DNA from: Schistosoma haematobium
Lineage: Eukaryota > Platyhelminthes > Trematoda > Strigeidida > Schistosomatidae
Reading direction: 5' to 3'
NCBI RefSeq assembly: GCF_000699445.3
Contig: NC_067197.1
Span: forward strand, 1,302,001 to 1,366,000
Length of the DNA stretch: 64,000 nt
Shown here: positions 24,601 to 38,024 of the stretch, in pieces
Layout: each line of letters opens with the position of its first letter
How positions within the stretch are numbered: position 1 is the stretch's first letter
Program-made: the position numbers and the translations under genes
The notes under the pieces: model-generated
What the model was told of the DNA's origin: nothing
Database searches by the model: none
Seen by the model: only the letters and a program-made list of their open reading frames with translations

Positions 24601-27600
24601 TTCAATTGTTGGTCGGCCAACATTGATTGGGAGGTCCGTGGGTGCTGCTTCGATGTTGGGTGGGTTCAGTGGAGCTGGTCGATTCAACAGTTCTTTGAAG
24701 TGTTCTACCCACCTGTTTTGTTGCTCTTCAATGTTGGTGATTACCTTGCCTTCCTTGCTTTTCACTGGTCGTTCTGGTTTGCGGCGATTTCCAGAGAGTT
24801 TCTTTGTCGTGTCATACAATTGTCTCATGTTTCCTTCTCTTGCAGCCTTTTCCGCCGTCGTTGCTAAATCTTCCACATATTTACGTTTGTCGGTTCTGAT
24901 GCTCCTCTTCACTTGTTTGTTTATTTCCGTGTATTCAGCTTGTGCCTTGGCTTTTTCTGCTCTTGTTCGGCTGGTATTGATCGCTGCCTTCTTGTTCCTC
25001 CTTTCTAGAATCTTATCCAGTGTACCAACAGTGATCCATTCCTTGTGGTGGTGCTTCTTGTGACCCAGGACCTCATGACATGTTGAAGTGATTGCCTCTT
25101 TGATCCCCTTCCAGTTGCTCTCCACAGTAGTTCCTTCTCTATTGAGTAGATCATGAAAGGCCTGGAACTTGTTGCTGAGGACTATCTTGAATTTGTTGAG
25201 TTTGTTAGTATCCTGGAGAAAGGCCGTATTGAACTTTTGTGATACTGTCCGCCCCGTTGTCCAGTGCTTCTTGAGTTTCAATTTCATCTTGGCGACCAGT
25301 AAGTGATGATCTGATGCTATATCAGCTCCTCTCTTGGTTCTCACGTCCTCTATAGTCCTCCTGAACGTTTTGTTGATGCAAATATGGTCGATTTGGTTTT
25401 GTGTAGAGTGATCCGGTGAAGTCCATGTGGTTTTGTGTATGCGTTTATGTGGGAATATGGTGCCGCCTATGACCAGTTTATTGAAGGCACATAGGTTTGC
25501 AAATCTCTCACCATTTTCGTTCCTTTCTCCCAGCCCGTGTCGTCCAATGATGTCTTCATATCCAGTGTTGTCCGTTCCAACCTTGGCGTTGAAATCTCCC
25601 ATCAGAATGGTCAGGTCCTTTGTTGGGCACTTCTCGACTATTGACTGCAGCCTATTGTAGAATTGATCTTTATCGTCTTCATTGTAGTCGTTGGTAGGCG
25701 CATAGCATTGGATGATGTTCATTGAAATGCCCTCTTTCTTTGTTTTAAACGAGGCTTTGATGATCCTTGGTCCATGAGATTCCCATCCTATAAGTGCATT
25801 TTGCGCTTGTTTGGACAGCATCAATGCAACTCCTTGTGTATGTGGTGCATTTTCTTCTTCATGGCCGGAGTATAACAGGAGCTCTCCTGTAGTTAGTCGA
25901 TGTTGTCCAACTTGTGTCCAATGTGTTTCACTGATCCCAAGTACCTCTAGGTTGTATCTTCTCATTTCTGCAGCAATCTGGAAGGCTCTTCCGGTGTCCC
26001 ACATTGTACGAACATTCCATGTACCTAAATAAATGATCGCTCTGGTTGTCAGAAGGGGCATCGGCCTCGTAACTTCCGAAGGGTTTCGGCTTTCATCATG
26101 AGGCGTCATAATTCTTCTAAATGAAGATCTTCTGACTCCCAGGGCAGAGTTTAGAAGGTTTGAATAATTTTTTCTGGTTAGCGTTTTTTTAGCGAGTTAG
26201 TTTTCTACGGGATGGGGACGCTAACCCCATGCCCAACCCTCCTGCTTTATCCGGGCTTGGGACCGGCAGTAGCCCCCGGAGGGACTCCAGGCGGAGTTAT
26301 TGATGAAAAAATGCTTTGAAAATGTTTTTTTCCTCCAAACTAATTAATTTTAATTCATTATTCAACTGCAGATTATAAATCATCGGACGTCAATCATATA
26401 CGACTAGCCGACTGCTACTCAAACAAAAGGTGAGATTCTATCGATTTTCTGGGGGGTTTTAACTAGCCAGATAATCGCTGATCGATGCTCATTCAACAAA
26501 ATGTATTTTAATATCAGAAGGGTTTTTGTGGATATTATAGTAATTTTAATGGTTGAGATCATGAGTCAATCGAATCTAGACAACCATGGAAAAGCTGGAC
26601 GGTCGTTTCAATTGACTCATGATTTCAGTTATTAAAATTACTATAATATCCACAAAACCTCTTCTGATACTAATCAACATATGCTCAATGGTGATTGGCT
26701 TCAAAAGGTATTTCCTGAAGTTCTGGTGAGAAGCAGTGATCAGTGGAGTACAACTGGGTCTGTTGTGAGTTAGTAACTCACTGAAGACAATGGTGGATGT
26801 TTCGTTCAACTTCATGGATTATTTGAAGTTAGACATTAACACCGTTGGACGCCGGCCGGCACAGTGGTCTAGAGGTTAAACGCTCGCGAAACCAGACCGA
26901 TAAGTCCTGGGTTCAAATCTGGTGGATGCGCACTTCGGAGGAGTTCCAAAATAGGACGAAACAACCGTCCAGTGCTTCCACGTTTTCCATAGTGGTTTGG
27001 CTTCAATTGAATCATGATCTCAACTATTAAAATGTATTTTATTCATTCATTTAAACAAACACATTTAGCAAAGACTAAAATCAACACTTATAATGTGATA
27101 ATTTAGTGAAAATTTTTGACATTAAAGTATGAAATTAGTAACTACGCAATTGTTATCATTTCAGTATGTAGTGCAAAAATTAATTGTTCACTAGTCAAAA
27201 TAGATAAACAGATTAGAAAAGTGAACTTTAAAACAATAAGAGTTTAATTTAAAGCTAACGACACAACCCTTTATAATGATACTGAGTTGCATTATATGTT
27301 AACAAGGAAATTAAAAGAACATATAGGATTATTATGAGATTTATATATCGCAATTATACTACTTAATAATGACTAATATATATTGTTGCATAACCATTAC
27401 ACGTATTACATTGACTGAGTGTAAGTACTTATAGTTCACATACCCAAAGTGACACTAGTCAGACAGCTATTGAGGACCAGGGAGCATTGGACAGCTGTCA
27501 CATCCTGCTATGGAAATCCTTAGCAATAGGCAACAGCGATTTCGCCAAGGAACGGTCGAGCTCAGAAACCCCAGGTTTAGCAGATAGCGTCCAAACCGTA

Positions 27601-30600
27601 AGATCATTGACGTGATATTCAATGGTGGAAAGTTTTAATTTTAATTAGTCTACTATATTACGCAATCATCATCCAATACCGTTAGTGAACAACTGTCTGA
27701 TTATAAACTATCTACTTTCTAATTGACCGGCTCAATGGTTCGACCAGTTTTATATTGAATTTGTTACTTTCGTCTCTGCCTGTACGAAGTGTCGATTGTT
27801 GTTATTCACTTTATCACTTTCAATGTAATTTTGTAATCGAAACCAATTTTAATTTAATCTGTGAAATTATACCATAAATATTCTGAGGTTAGACAGTTTT
27901 GCGATTTTGACCAACTACGAGTGCATGGTTATTACTGTGAATCAATCAATAATAATTCCATTAAATAAAATTAATTTAACTCATTCACCGGGTAATTGAA
28001 CATGACCTAAATGGCCTGGTACGGTCGAGAGTGGAGAGAGTCAGATATTCCTCTCAAAATGCTCTCACATGGACACGCGTATACAACCAATGGCAGCGAA
28101 GTCCTACTCACTGCCTTCTCGAGGAGAGGGTGTTGTCTACGAAATTGAGAGGACGAAAAGCGAATGTCCGGAGCTTTAACCGGGTTGGCGGATATGGAGG
28201 ATCCACCTATAGGAGTAGGAAAACCCTCATTCCAAACATATGGTACACATAGAATCCAGGATCTTAAGGAAACAAATGGCGTATGAACCAATTGTTGGTC
28301 ACCGGCTACCATCGGATTGCATCTCCTAATGCTGCATTGTGGATTAGACCTTTAGATCAAAGGCTCCGGGTGTGATCCTCTAAAAAAACAACCTGCTTCG
28401 GTTTGGGCAACTGAGCAGTATCACAGCCCTCACATAAATTGAATGATTTATGTAGTGCATATCTGTTTGGTGCCTTTCCGTACTACTGTTAATGTGTATA
28501 AATAAATGAATAATAAATACTACACGGCTGCCCAAACGGAAATAGATGGAGCGGGGTTTGAACCTAGGCTAAAAGTCGAACATCCTAACCACTAGGCAAC
28601 CACTCACTCAATCCCTATTTGTGTACGAAATGTACTATGTTGATAATTTTTGTTTTAAAATGTCGTCTTCAGATATGAAGAACTATTCTTATAATTATAA
28701 ATAATGGAATTACAACTGTGAAAATAGTTTCTTGTATCTGAAGATTACAAGATGATCACAATCATAGAGTAGGGCCCAGTGAGGAGGTCCATGCATTTGA
28801 TACGGCTTAAATGAACAAACGGTGACTGGGGTGAGTGTTGCTGAAGAGTTCTATATTAGGATGAAGCAGCTATCCAGTCCTCATCCTAGTTTATAATGGC
28901 ACTTCAGAATCAAGTTGTGTTTCCCTATCATCTATCATACTGTACGATATCAAAAACAATCATTCGAAGTATAGGAAACAAACGCGTACTTCTTTACTAA
29001 ATTGTAAAAGACGAGGCTGAAATTACACACAAACCAAGAATGCAATTAATCTTATATTCATAAAACATTTCACAAGATAAACATTATTAGTCTTTTTTCG
29101 AAAATTACCTTCACAGCATATTCATAAAATGGTTGGCCCCAAATTAAGGTACTAGGTGGAAGTCGTGGGTTTAGTCTAGGTATCACTTGATCTAATCTAT
29201 TCCATTGATCTCCATCAACAGTGCAATAAGTATCCTAAAGCAATTACAAACGGAATAAATATACACAACTAATCTCAGAATGCAAATGGTATGATAATAT
29301 ATTAATAGTGATATGTATATAATAAAACAATCAAAGTGTAAGGATGGGGATTTGTGGGAATTTTCCAGTTTAAGTTCGATTTTTATTATAGATATCAACT
29401 GTTGAAGTTGATAAGTCTGGTACTAAAACGCTTCATTATAAATTTCTAGCTGGTTCCTATTTTCCAAACAATATTTCTATTGTTGAAATCCAAACGGGAG
29501 AGAGGTGAGATGTAGATGCTCTCATTCCAAGATTGAGTTACGTACAGAAAGCAAGAGCATTTGCAGATTTATGGGTACACCTGGTATTTTGAAAGATTCT
29601 AGGAATGATGAATTTAGTAGCAAAAATGTTAATTATCCAATCAGTGTAGCATAAAATTCATTGCCATTCTAGAAGTTCATGAAGTCTTCATATGACACAG
29701 ATTGATCAAAGTACTTTTAGCTTTTCCCCAGATTATGAACCCTCTTTTGAAGAATTTTCAACGGCTAACAGAAAGATTAATAACTTAGAAGACCGAGGTA
29801 ATTTACACATCATACTTTGGAACCGTATCTTTGCAGTGCACAATTCATGACCTCTCATTAGGTCGAACCCAAGAGTCTTAGATCTTTCGATGAAAACAAT
29901 ACTTTAAGAAAACTGAACTGGAATCTAACAATCTAATTCAACCAATTCACGATATAATGAAATATTTAACCAAGATTACGGAATTATTTTATTACTCCCA
30001 GATGTAGTTATACAACCCTCTTCCATCACAGTTTCTTATCAGAACTTTGAAACCTAGCCAGTAGTACGTATAGATTCAATAAATAGGATCAAAAATGATG
30101 AATATGAACTTATTTTTATATCCTTTTATGAATATTTCTGAATGATCATGTATACCTATGTTTAATGTAAACTTTAAAAAAAAAACCGAAATACTGTGTA
30201 GTAAATAGTAGTTGAGACAGGTATACTCAATTTACTTACCGTAACTGCAGATCCATGTGAATAAATGAACATTGTTTGAGCTGGTTCAGAAGTTGATGTA
30301 ATCGACGGATTACCGCATACTAAAGCAATTCGACTATGATATAAAATATCTAAATTATTTAAATTTGCATTAGTGAATGGTGTAAGACGTATATTTGCAC
30401 GATATTCTGATGGTAACGTATTGAGTGATGTCAAATTTTCGCTATCCTATAAAGAAACAAGAAGTAGACGTTAATATACTAACGGATAACATATTTTGTA
30501 TAGTATCGTAAAAGTAACTAGTTTAAGTCACTTTTCTACAATTCAGCGATCATATCATATGATTGACAAATGTATAAGTAACTGATTCGAATACGGTTTC

Positions 30601-33600
30601 GCTTACTTCGGTTTACACACGCTGATAGTATCATTAGTTCATACGGGAGAAGTATAATCCCCATGCACATGATACATGCATCTGTAGGCTTTTAGTGAGA
30701 TGTATTATTCTATTAAATTAATATAGTTACAACCTTTCTTTAGTCTATTGTGATGATGAAATTGAACTGTTTTGAAGGTTCGATCGAGCCTACTTGACTA
30801 AAAAACTATCCACTAAGATCCTATCATGTTAGAAATAACATTTGAACAAATGTAGAAGAAGAAACGCAGAAAGTCTTAGTTTCTAAAGTGAAGTAGTATC
30901 GATCAATATATCACGTATGGGTAGAGGAATTTGCACAGATAAATAATGCCTCTAGAGACCATGCCTACTCACATACAAAGCGGGTAGTTACAAAAGACTG
31001 ACTAGAATAGTAACAAAAATTGATCGTCTCACAGATTCCTGGCTTAAGCTGTCTCGAAAAATGAGGAGTGTTCACTTTCTCAATACTGACCTCTCCGAAC
31101 AATTAATTGTCTATTGAACGGCATTATCGTTAGGCGTGCCAATTATTGATGGAGTAATTTCGACTTTGGACGTGACACTTGTTGTTTATAGTTTTATCTT
31201 TACACAACTGACCTGACTGGATGATATCATAAGATGTCAAAGAAACAATTTTATTCTATTCCTCCCAATAATTGAACATTCAAAATATTAATAAAGGACT
31301 TTAATTCTTAGAAGTTAAGAATAATCTCAAGAATAGATAGAATTAAACAACCCTATCATTTAACAAAACATAAAATCATCTCGTTGAGTTATAAAGTAAT
31401 ATGTATTGGGATGTGATTCACCATGACACTGGTGAGTATTGTGAAAGCAAGGAACTGAAGAAAAAAGAGACCAGAACAAATATAAACTGTCCAATAATAA
31501 CTTACACCTAATAAACGACGAATAATTGGTGAACGATTAGCGGATAATAAAGGCCAAGGGACAGGTCGACGTTCTGTTATTGGAATCTTCAAAAACAAAA
31601 GTCAGTCAATCATAGAGAATGAGAGAATAGTTATGTAACAATAACAACAAACAGTTGATATACATCTTAATACAGGTTACATGAACTATATCACTTTTCA
31701 TTAAATAGGGACTAGTTTTACTATCGAAACTACCGATATTTAAAAAAAGGTGAAACGAGCTTCTAACCTGTGTTGTGGTTTCGTTGGGAATAGATAAATA
31801 ATGAAGCTCTGACGAACAACAGAAGCTATTTTTGGAAACATCACTTAATTCAAAGTTTGTAAAAATATTAACATTCAATCCTGTAACTAGGTTATTTCAT
31901 GGACTATAAGCTTTAGTTTGATGCATGATTTAATACCATACTCTTTCCTATTTCAAAGCTATTATAACCTTTGGTACTCCGTTTTTCCACCCTAACCCCC
32001 TATTTTGACATAATTGTATTTTTTTATTGTTTGTGCGTCGGGGTTGTGTTGGTCTACCAGTTATTTACGTATCTTTTTACATGAATCTCAATCAGGGATA
32101 AATCGAGAAGTGAATCAGTTGACTCGCCCTCTCTCTCGTTTTCATCTCTCTACCTAAGGCCATTAGTCTATTGTGCCAAGATCTTAATCTAGATCGAGAC
32201 AATTTCTCTCCTGTATATTATTGGGTAAACAGATCAAGGACGTAACAGTTCTATGATCCGATTAAAAAGAATAATTCAGTGAACGGTTTTATAGTCAAAA
32301 GGTTGAACGATTAGTGCTACAACAAAAGTACACATACAGGTGTATGGACTGATTCAGACAGAGATATATGCGAGGTGATCTTGATCAGAACGACCACTTA
32401 CTCGTTCACGATTTTCACCCATAATTGCATCTCATCTAATGTGTAGGCCTGAAACAAGATGTGGTTTATTTGGGCTTTTAAACACATCGACCAGTAGCCA
32501 ACCCAATAACTGAAGGATGGAATAAATGGTGTTCGCAACTGAAACTCAATGATTAACACTGAGTTATTACTTAAACAATCGTTTTCACCATCTAACCAAA
32601 AAAAGTGATTACTCACATTGATATATGACGAAGGGCATCTTACAATACATGTTCCGACCTTCAAAGAGATCAATTTTTCCGTAATTTTAAATATGCTTGC
32701 CCGACCAACGGTAACAACCAGGAAGCATATCTGAGATACATAACTTGAAAGATAGTCTTCTTGATCATTTGGTAAACATTAATTGAAGACCCACTAAAAG
32801 TTATGGGGACGATGGGAAATTATTTCAATCCTTCAATGAGAACTTGGTTTTCATATTGATGATTTCATCTTTTCACAGTAATGTGTCGTGACAAAGTGAA
32901 CCGATGCGTATGTGTTCCAGGTTCTATGTTCTCAATGCCTGAATCACTAAGATAGAGATGTGATTAATGAAGCGTCGAATATAAATCTCTCTAAAATGTC
33001 TAACAATCTGGCGTGATTAACTCGCATCAAGCTCAAATTAACTAACAGTTCTTAAAGTATCAATAAAAACTATATGATGAAATCCATGAAGATTGTGAAA
33101 CACGAACAAGGAACACAACAACAACAACAACAAACAAGCAAACAAAAAGATTAAACACATGAACGAACATAATTACCTTCCATTTTTCTAAACATGTTCT
33201 ATACAATTCATCTTGTCTCTTTTCAGTAAGACTGTGATCTTGAGAGAATGCTAATAGTTTTGACAAAGCGATACATTGATGTTTAGCAAAACTAAAGGGA
33301 AGACGAAAAGAAAACAAGAGACATTCAGTCGAACATTTGATTTAAAATACACTAAAGCAATTAAGTTTACTAGGAAATTAGTTTTTCATAATCAATCTGT
33401 CATTAGCAACAAAGAACCTGAAATACATGTGCACCAAATTAAGTTCCTAAATCATAATTAGTAGCAGACTTTAAGGAATAAACAATACAAAAAAATTAAG
33501 AACTTAAAACCTAAGAGAAGATAAACAATGAATGCATCTAAATCACTACGACAGGTTGTAAGCCGTATTATTCAGTAAAACCATATTATCGATTACAGAG

Positions 33601-36600
33601 CCCTTAATATGATTAATATATCTAGCCATTACCGAGAGGGGAGATGAGGGTATTACAACGGGTTATGACACATCAATTCAATAATATCTATTTCTTTGCA
33701 TAGTCTTGAAACCATTTGATAAGTCTTGTCGATCGAACGCTATAATCGTTTTCCTAAGCTATTCTGGTAACCCGCAGTCTAGAACTACACAGCGACTTGA
33801 ACACCAGAGAGAAGACACAAGTATGAGAGAAAATACTTTATCCCAAGGTTCATTTTTGTACAGAAAATCATAGGTATTTATAGATGTTGGCGTCTGTTAA
33901 ATCAACATCATATTTCAGCCAATCCGTTAACGACATATTATGCTACCGACCAATAGAAGCACGCCACGTTGGAATTCTAGAACGTTCCATCATACTCTGA
34001 TTGACTAGGACCCTTCAGCTCCTTTTGGGCCTCTGGAGGCTCCGTTGAAGTTCTCCGGAAGCCGACTCAACACCATCCTACAGTTGCATTAAGCTTAACA
34101 TGAAGCAAACTAAATGAAGTTTCTAAAAGAATTCATGCAGAAACTACCAGTTCAATCTATCTCAGCTTCTCAAGAGAGTTCCGATATAATAAAAAGGCAG
34201 CTGAAGGAATTAACTTGTGATAACTTACCCGAATTTTTCGATTAATGGAAACAAAAATAGAACATGTGCATTATCAGAAATAAATCATTTTTTAGTGTTT
34301 ATCTCTTATTTAAACACATAAATAAATATTGGTACAAAGAGGCACCAAATACATATGCGACACACTTCGTCATTTGATTTGTGTGAGGGCCAGGATAACG
34401 CACGGGTTCCCAGACTGAAGCAGGTGGTTTTCTTAAAAGACCACTCCCCGAGCTTTTGATCTAGAGGTCTAATCCACAACGCAGTGAAGCAACGTTAGGA
34501 GATGCAATCTCATGTTAGTAGGTGAACATCATTGGGTTCATACGCCATTGGTTTCCTTAAGATCCTGGAGTCCATGTGCACGACTGGTTTGAATTTAGGG
34601 TTTTCAAACTCCACTAAGTGTATCCTCCGTATCCACGAACACCAACGTCGTTAAAGCACCGGATATTCGTTTTTCGTCCTCTCGAATTCGTAAACAACAC
34701 CCTCGCTTCGAGAAGGCAGTGAGTAAGACATCGTTGTCAGTTGCTGTATACGCATGTCCATGTGAGAGCATTTTGACAGGAATATTTAACTCGCCCTACC
34801 ATCGGCCGTACCAGAGCATAAGATTGATCCAGCATAAATTTTGCAAAACTACATTTTCGCTACCTAAATTTATCATTAAACATACAACGGATAACAGTGA
34901 ACGTTACCGTAAATAGACTTATTAAATAGACAAATCAGAACAAACTTCCATGTATTTTCCGGTAAGAAAAGCATGCAAAGAAAATCACAACTTACTCTTC
35001 ATTCATCCCCTGAATAAATTGCATAAATTTTTCATCTTGTTCAATTATTTCAGTGTGACATATTCTTAATACATCCAATTTTGGATTGATTGACGATGAT
35101 GAAGACACTGATTGGTTTGTTTTAATTTGATTTAACTTTTCATTAACTTGTAAAAAATGATTGATCACTAGACCAAGTGAACCAGATTGTTTCATATCGG
35201 TTAGAATGCCAAACTTTTTACTGGCTTCCACATCATCAACAACAATACCATTTGTGGTGGTTGTTTGTTGTTGTTGACCTGGAAATTTACGTGTCTTCTG
35301 TCGGAAACTTGACTTTTGATCAGTGGAATCCGAATGACTTGTCATGGATGATGATGATTTGGGAGCAGGTACACAACCAGCCATTGTGTTTAAAGATGAT
35401 CGTAAATTTTTGCATACTAAATAACTTGATGGTTAGAAGAGAAAGCAACAACAATCACCGATAGAATGAACAGTTCGATAAATAATATATCAAATTACAT
35501 AATAATAACCATCTACCACATCTACCAAGAAAGGGAAATTAAGAAGTCATACAATGTCAACATTATTGTAACTTAGTAGTTTTTATCAAATAACTATTAC
35601 AAATTATGGCGATCAAATTATGATGTGACGTTAGTTCATAAAGCTAATCACCGTTGGGTTGAGAGTTCTGATGAATGATGTAAGCCTTATAATTAGAGTG
35701 ATTTTATAGTTGGATGCCTAAAGATGATGCATCTAGCAACAAAAATCGATTTCAGTTACCAAGATCCATCCATTCTTTGTACTTTGAATAAACTACGAAT
35801 TTGATTATTATCTCATACTTTCCACCATCCAATTTTATGCTATTCCTTTATTATCTATGTAACAAACGTTGACCCTAATGATGCTGACTCAATCAAGCTA
35901 CATTGACTGAAACACATGTTCCTTTAGTTCCTACCACACAATGAAGGTTGATTGGAGAGTGGTATGACTAGGGCAACAAACTCATGATCTGAGCAATAAG
36001 TCGTGCTGCAGAACGTACACAGATGTGACTGCAGGAAGGTGGTTTTCTCAGACAACCAACAACTACAGCCATATTACCCTAGCATAACAGAAGGAGAGAG
36101 TTTAAAAGGTAGACCCCAGAAATACCAGACATCACCTTGTCTCACAGATAAGGACCCTAATGATAAGGCCTTAGAAGTACGGAGCTAACACAACTAAAAC
36201 TATTCACATAAAATTTGTCTGTAAATAGCCTTAAGCAGTCATCCGTTTGATTCTATGACTCACACTCTCAAGTCGTCAAGACCATCCTTTAACTCAGAAT
36301 CGCTTACAAGAACCCCAAGAAGTATTGTTTTCCAAACACATTTTAGAAATTTCACCAAGAAATATTCATTGATTAAAAGTAATTTTCAGCATTGTTTTTG
36401 GTTTTTGGAGAATTACCCCAAAAATTAAACATGAATACTAACAGTTTATATTCATTTGTAAAGGCGTTTATTTTCTAATTGTCAGTATTGACAACTGAAA
36501 CTGGTCAGTTTCTATTGATATACATGTCTTGAGCGGATTGCTAATAGAGAAACTCATCAATCACAGTCTATAATATCAACAATTGTAAAATACAAACCCT

Positions 36601-37973
36601 TACAAACTAAACCTATACCCGTCACAAAAGCTAGTGACTGCTATCTGAACTCAGTAGCTCAACCTATTGTGTGTTGATGTTTGAAGTGAAAGGTATTGGG
36701 TTCAAGTCCAACTGTAATCATCATCAACACTGGAATAAAAGTATATTCAATTGATGAACCCTGGAAATGAGACGAAACTCGTATCCTGGATTCTACTGTT
36801 AGATACAACTTAAATTAAATAAGAAAAATTTATACTTAGCAAACAGGAATAAGCAAAACCCAATGGAATGAAACAAAAAATAAACTAACCGTTCCGAATT
36901 AGCTGGTCGACTAGTTACAGGTTTTATAATGAAAATCTCTTCAAATAAATAACCCATCAAATAAATTATACCAATTGTGAATTCAGTGAATGTATCAAAT
37001 AATTTTGTTAAAAAATGTCCACCTAAATTTGTCAATGATTTTAGAAAGAAGAAATACAAATATAGAATTCATATCAGAGGGGTTTTTGTGGATATTATAG
37101 TAATATCAATAGTTAAGATCATGAGTCAATGGGAGTCAGACCACCATGGAAAATCTAGAAGCACTGAACGGCCATTTCGTCCTATTTTGGGACTCCTCAG
37201 CGTGAATTGGTTAGAGTTAGACATTACCACTGTTGGATGCCGACTCAGTGATCTAGTGGTTAAGCGCTCGCGCGCGAGACTGATAGGTCCTGAGTTTCAA
37301 TTTCGCGAGGCAGGATCATGGATGAGCACTGCAGAAGATTCTCACAATAGGACCAAACGGCCGTCCAGTGCTTCCAGGTTTTCCATGGTGGTCTAGGTTC
37401 AATTGACTCATGATCTCAACTATTGAAAATATATAATTATTTAATATCACCAAAAATTAACTCCACATGTAATAATAAACTGGAATGTTGACTAATGGTT
37501 TCGTGAGTAAGACTATAATCTTAGATTCTGTTAATAAATTTGGAAATGAAAAAAAAGATTTGTAACTGTGACGGATGCATCCACTGGCGACCTGCATGAA
37601 TATCTGAGCTACCAGTTCCTCCCTACTATCTTGATATTTCAACAAATTATCTGTTTTCTTGTTTGTTTTAAAAATCATTATGCCTATTAGTATCATAACC
37701 TATTCAGGTGTGTTTGTGAAATGTTTACAACCTTTCACTGTACAAATTACAAAAATGTACAATCGAAGATATCGTAATTACTGGCAATATTGACAGAAAA
37801 AGAATGAACATTATTTAGATACCCATTTCTGAAATTCTAACATCTAACTGTCGATCACTGAATACTTATCGTCAGGATGAATCAATAAATAAGAAAAGGA
37901 AACTCGCTGAAATACTGTGATGAGAATTCTATATTGTACCGAAAATACGGTACTGAATAAAGCAGATTTAATG

Positions 37974-38024
<51 letters not shown>

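Noticed and set aside
24395..25063. 222-aa open frame on the plus strand
   Set aside because: Antisense shadow of the intact RTE-like reverse transcriptase.
28540..28625. Functional tRNA gene (Glu- or Asp-like)
   Set aside because: The boxes fit, but I see no paired acceptor stem. More likely a SINE head.
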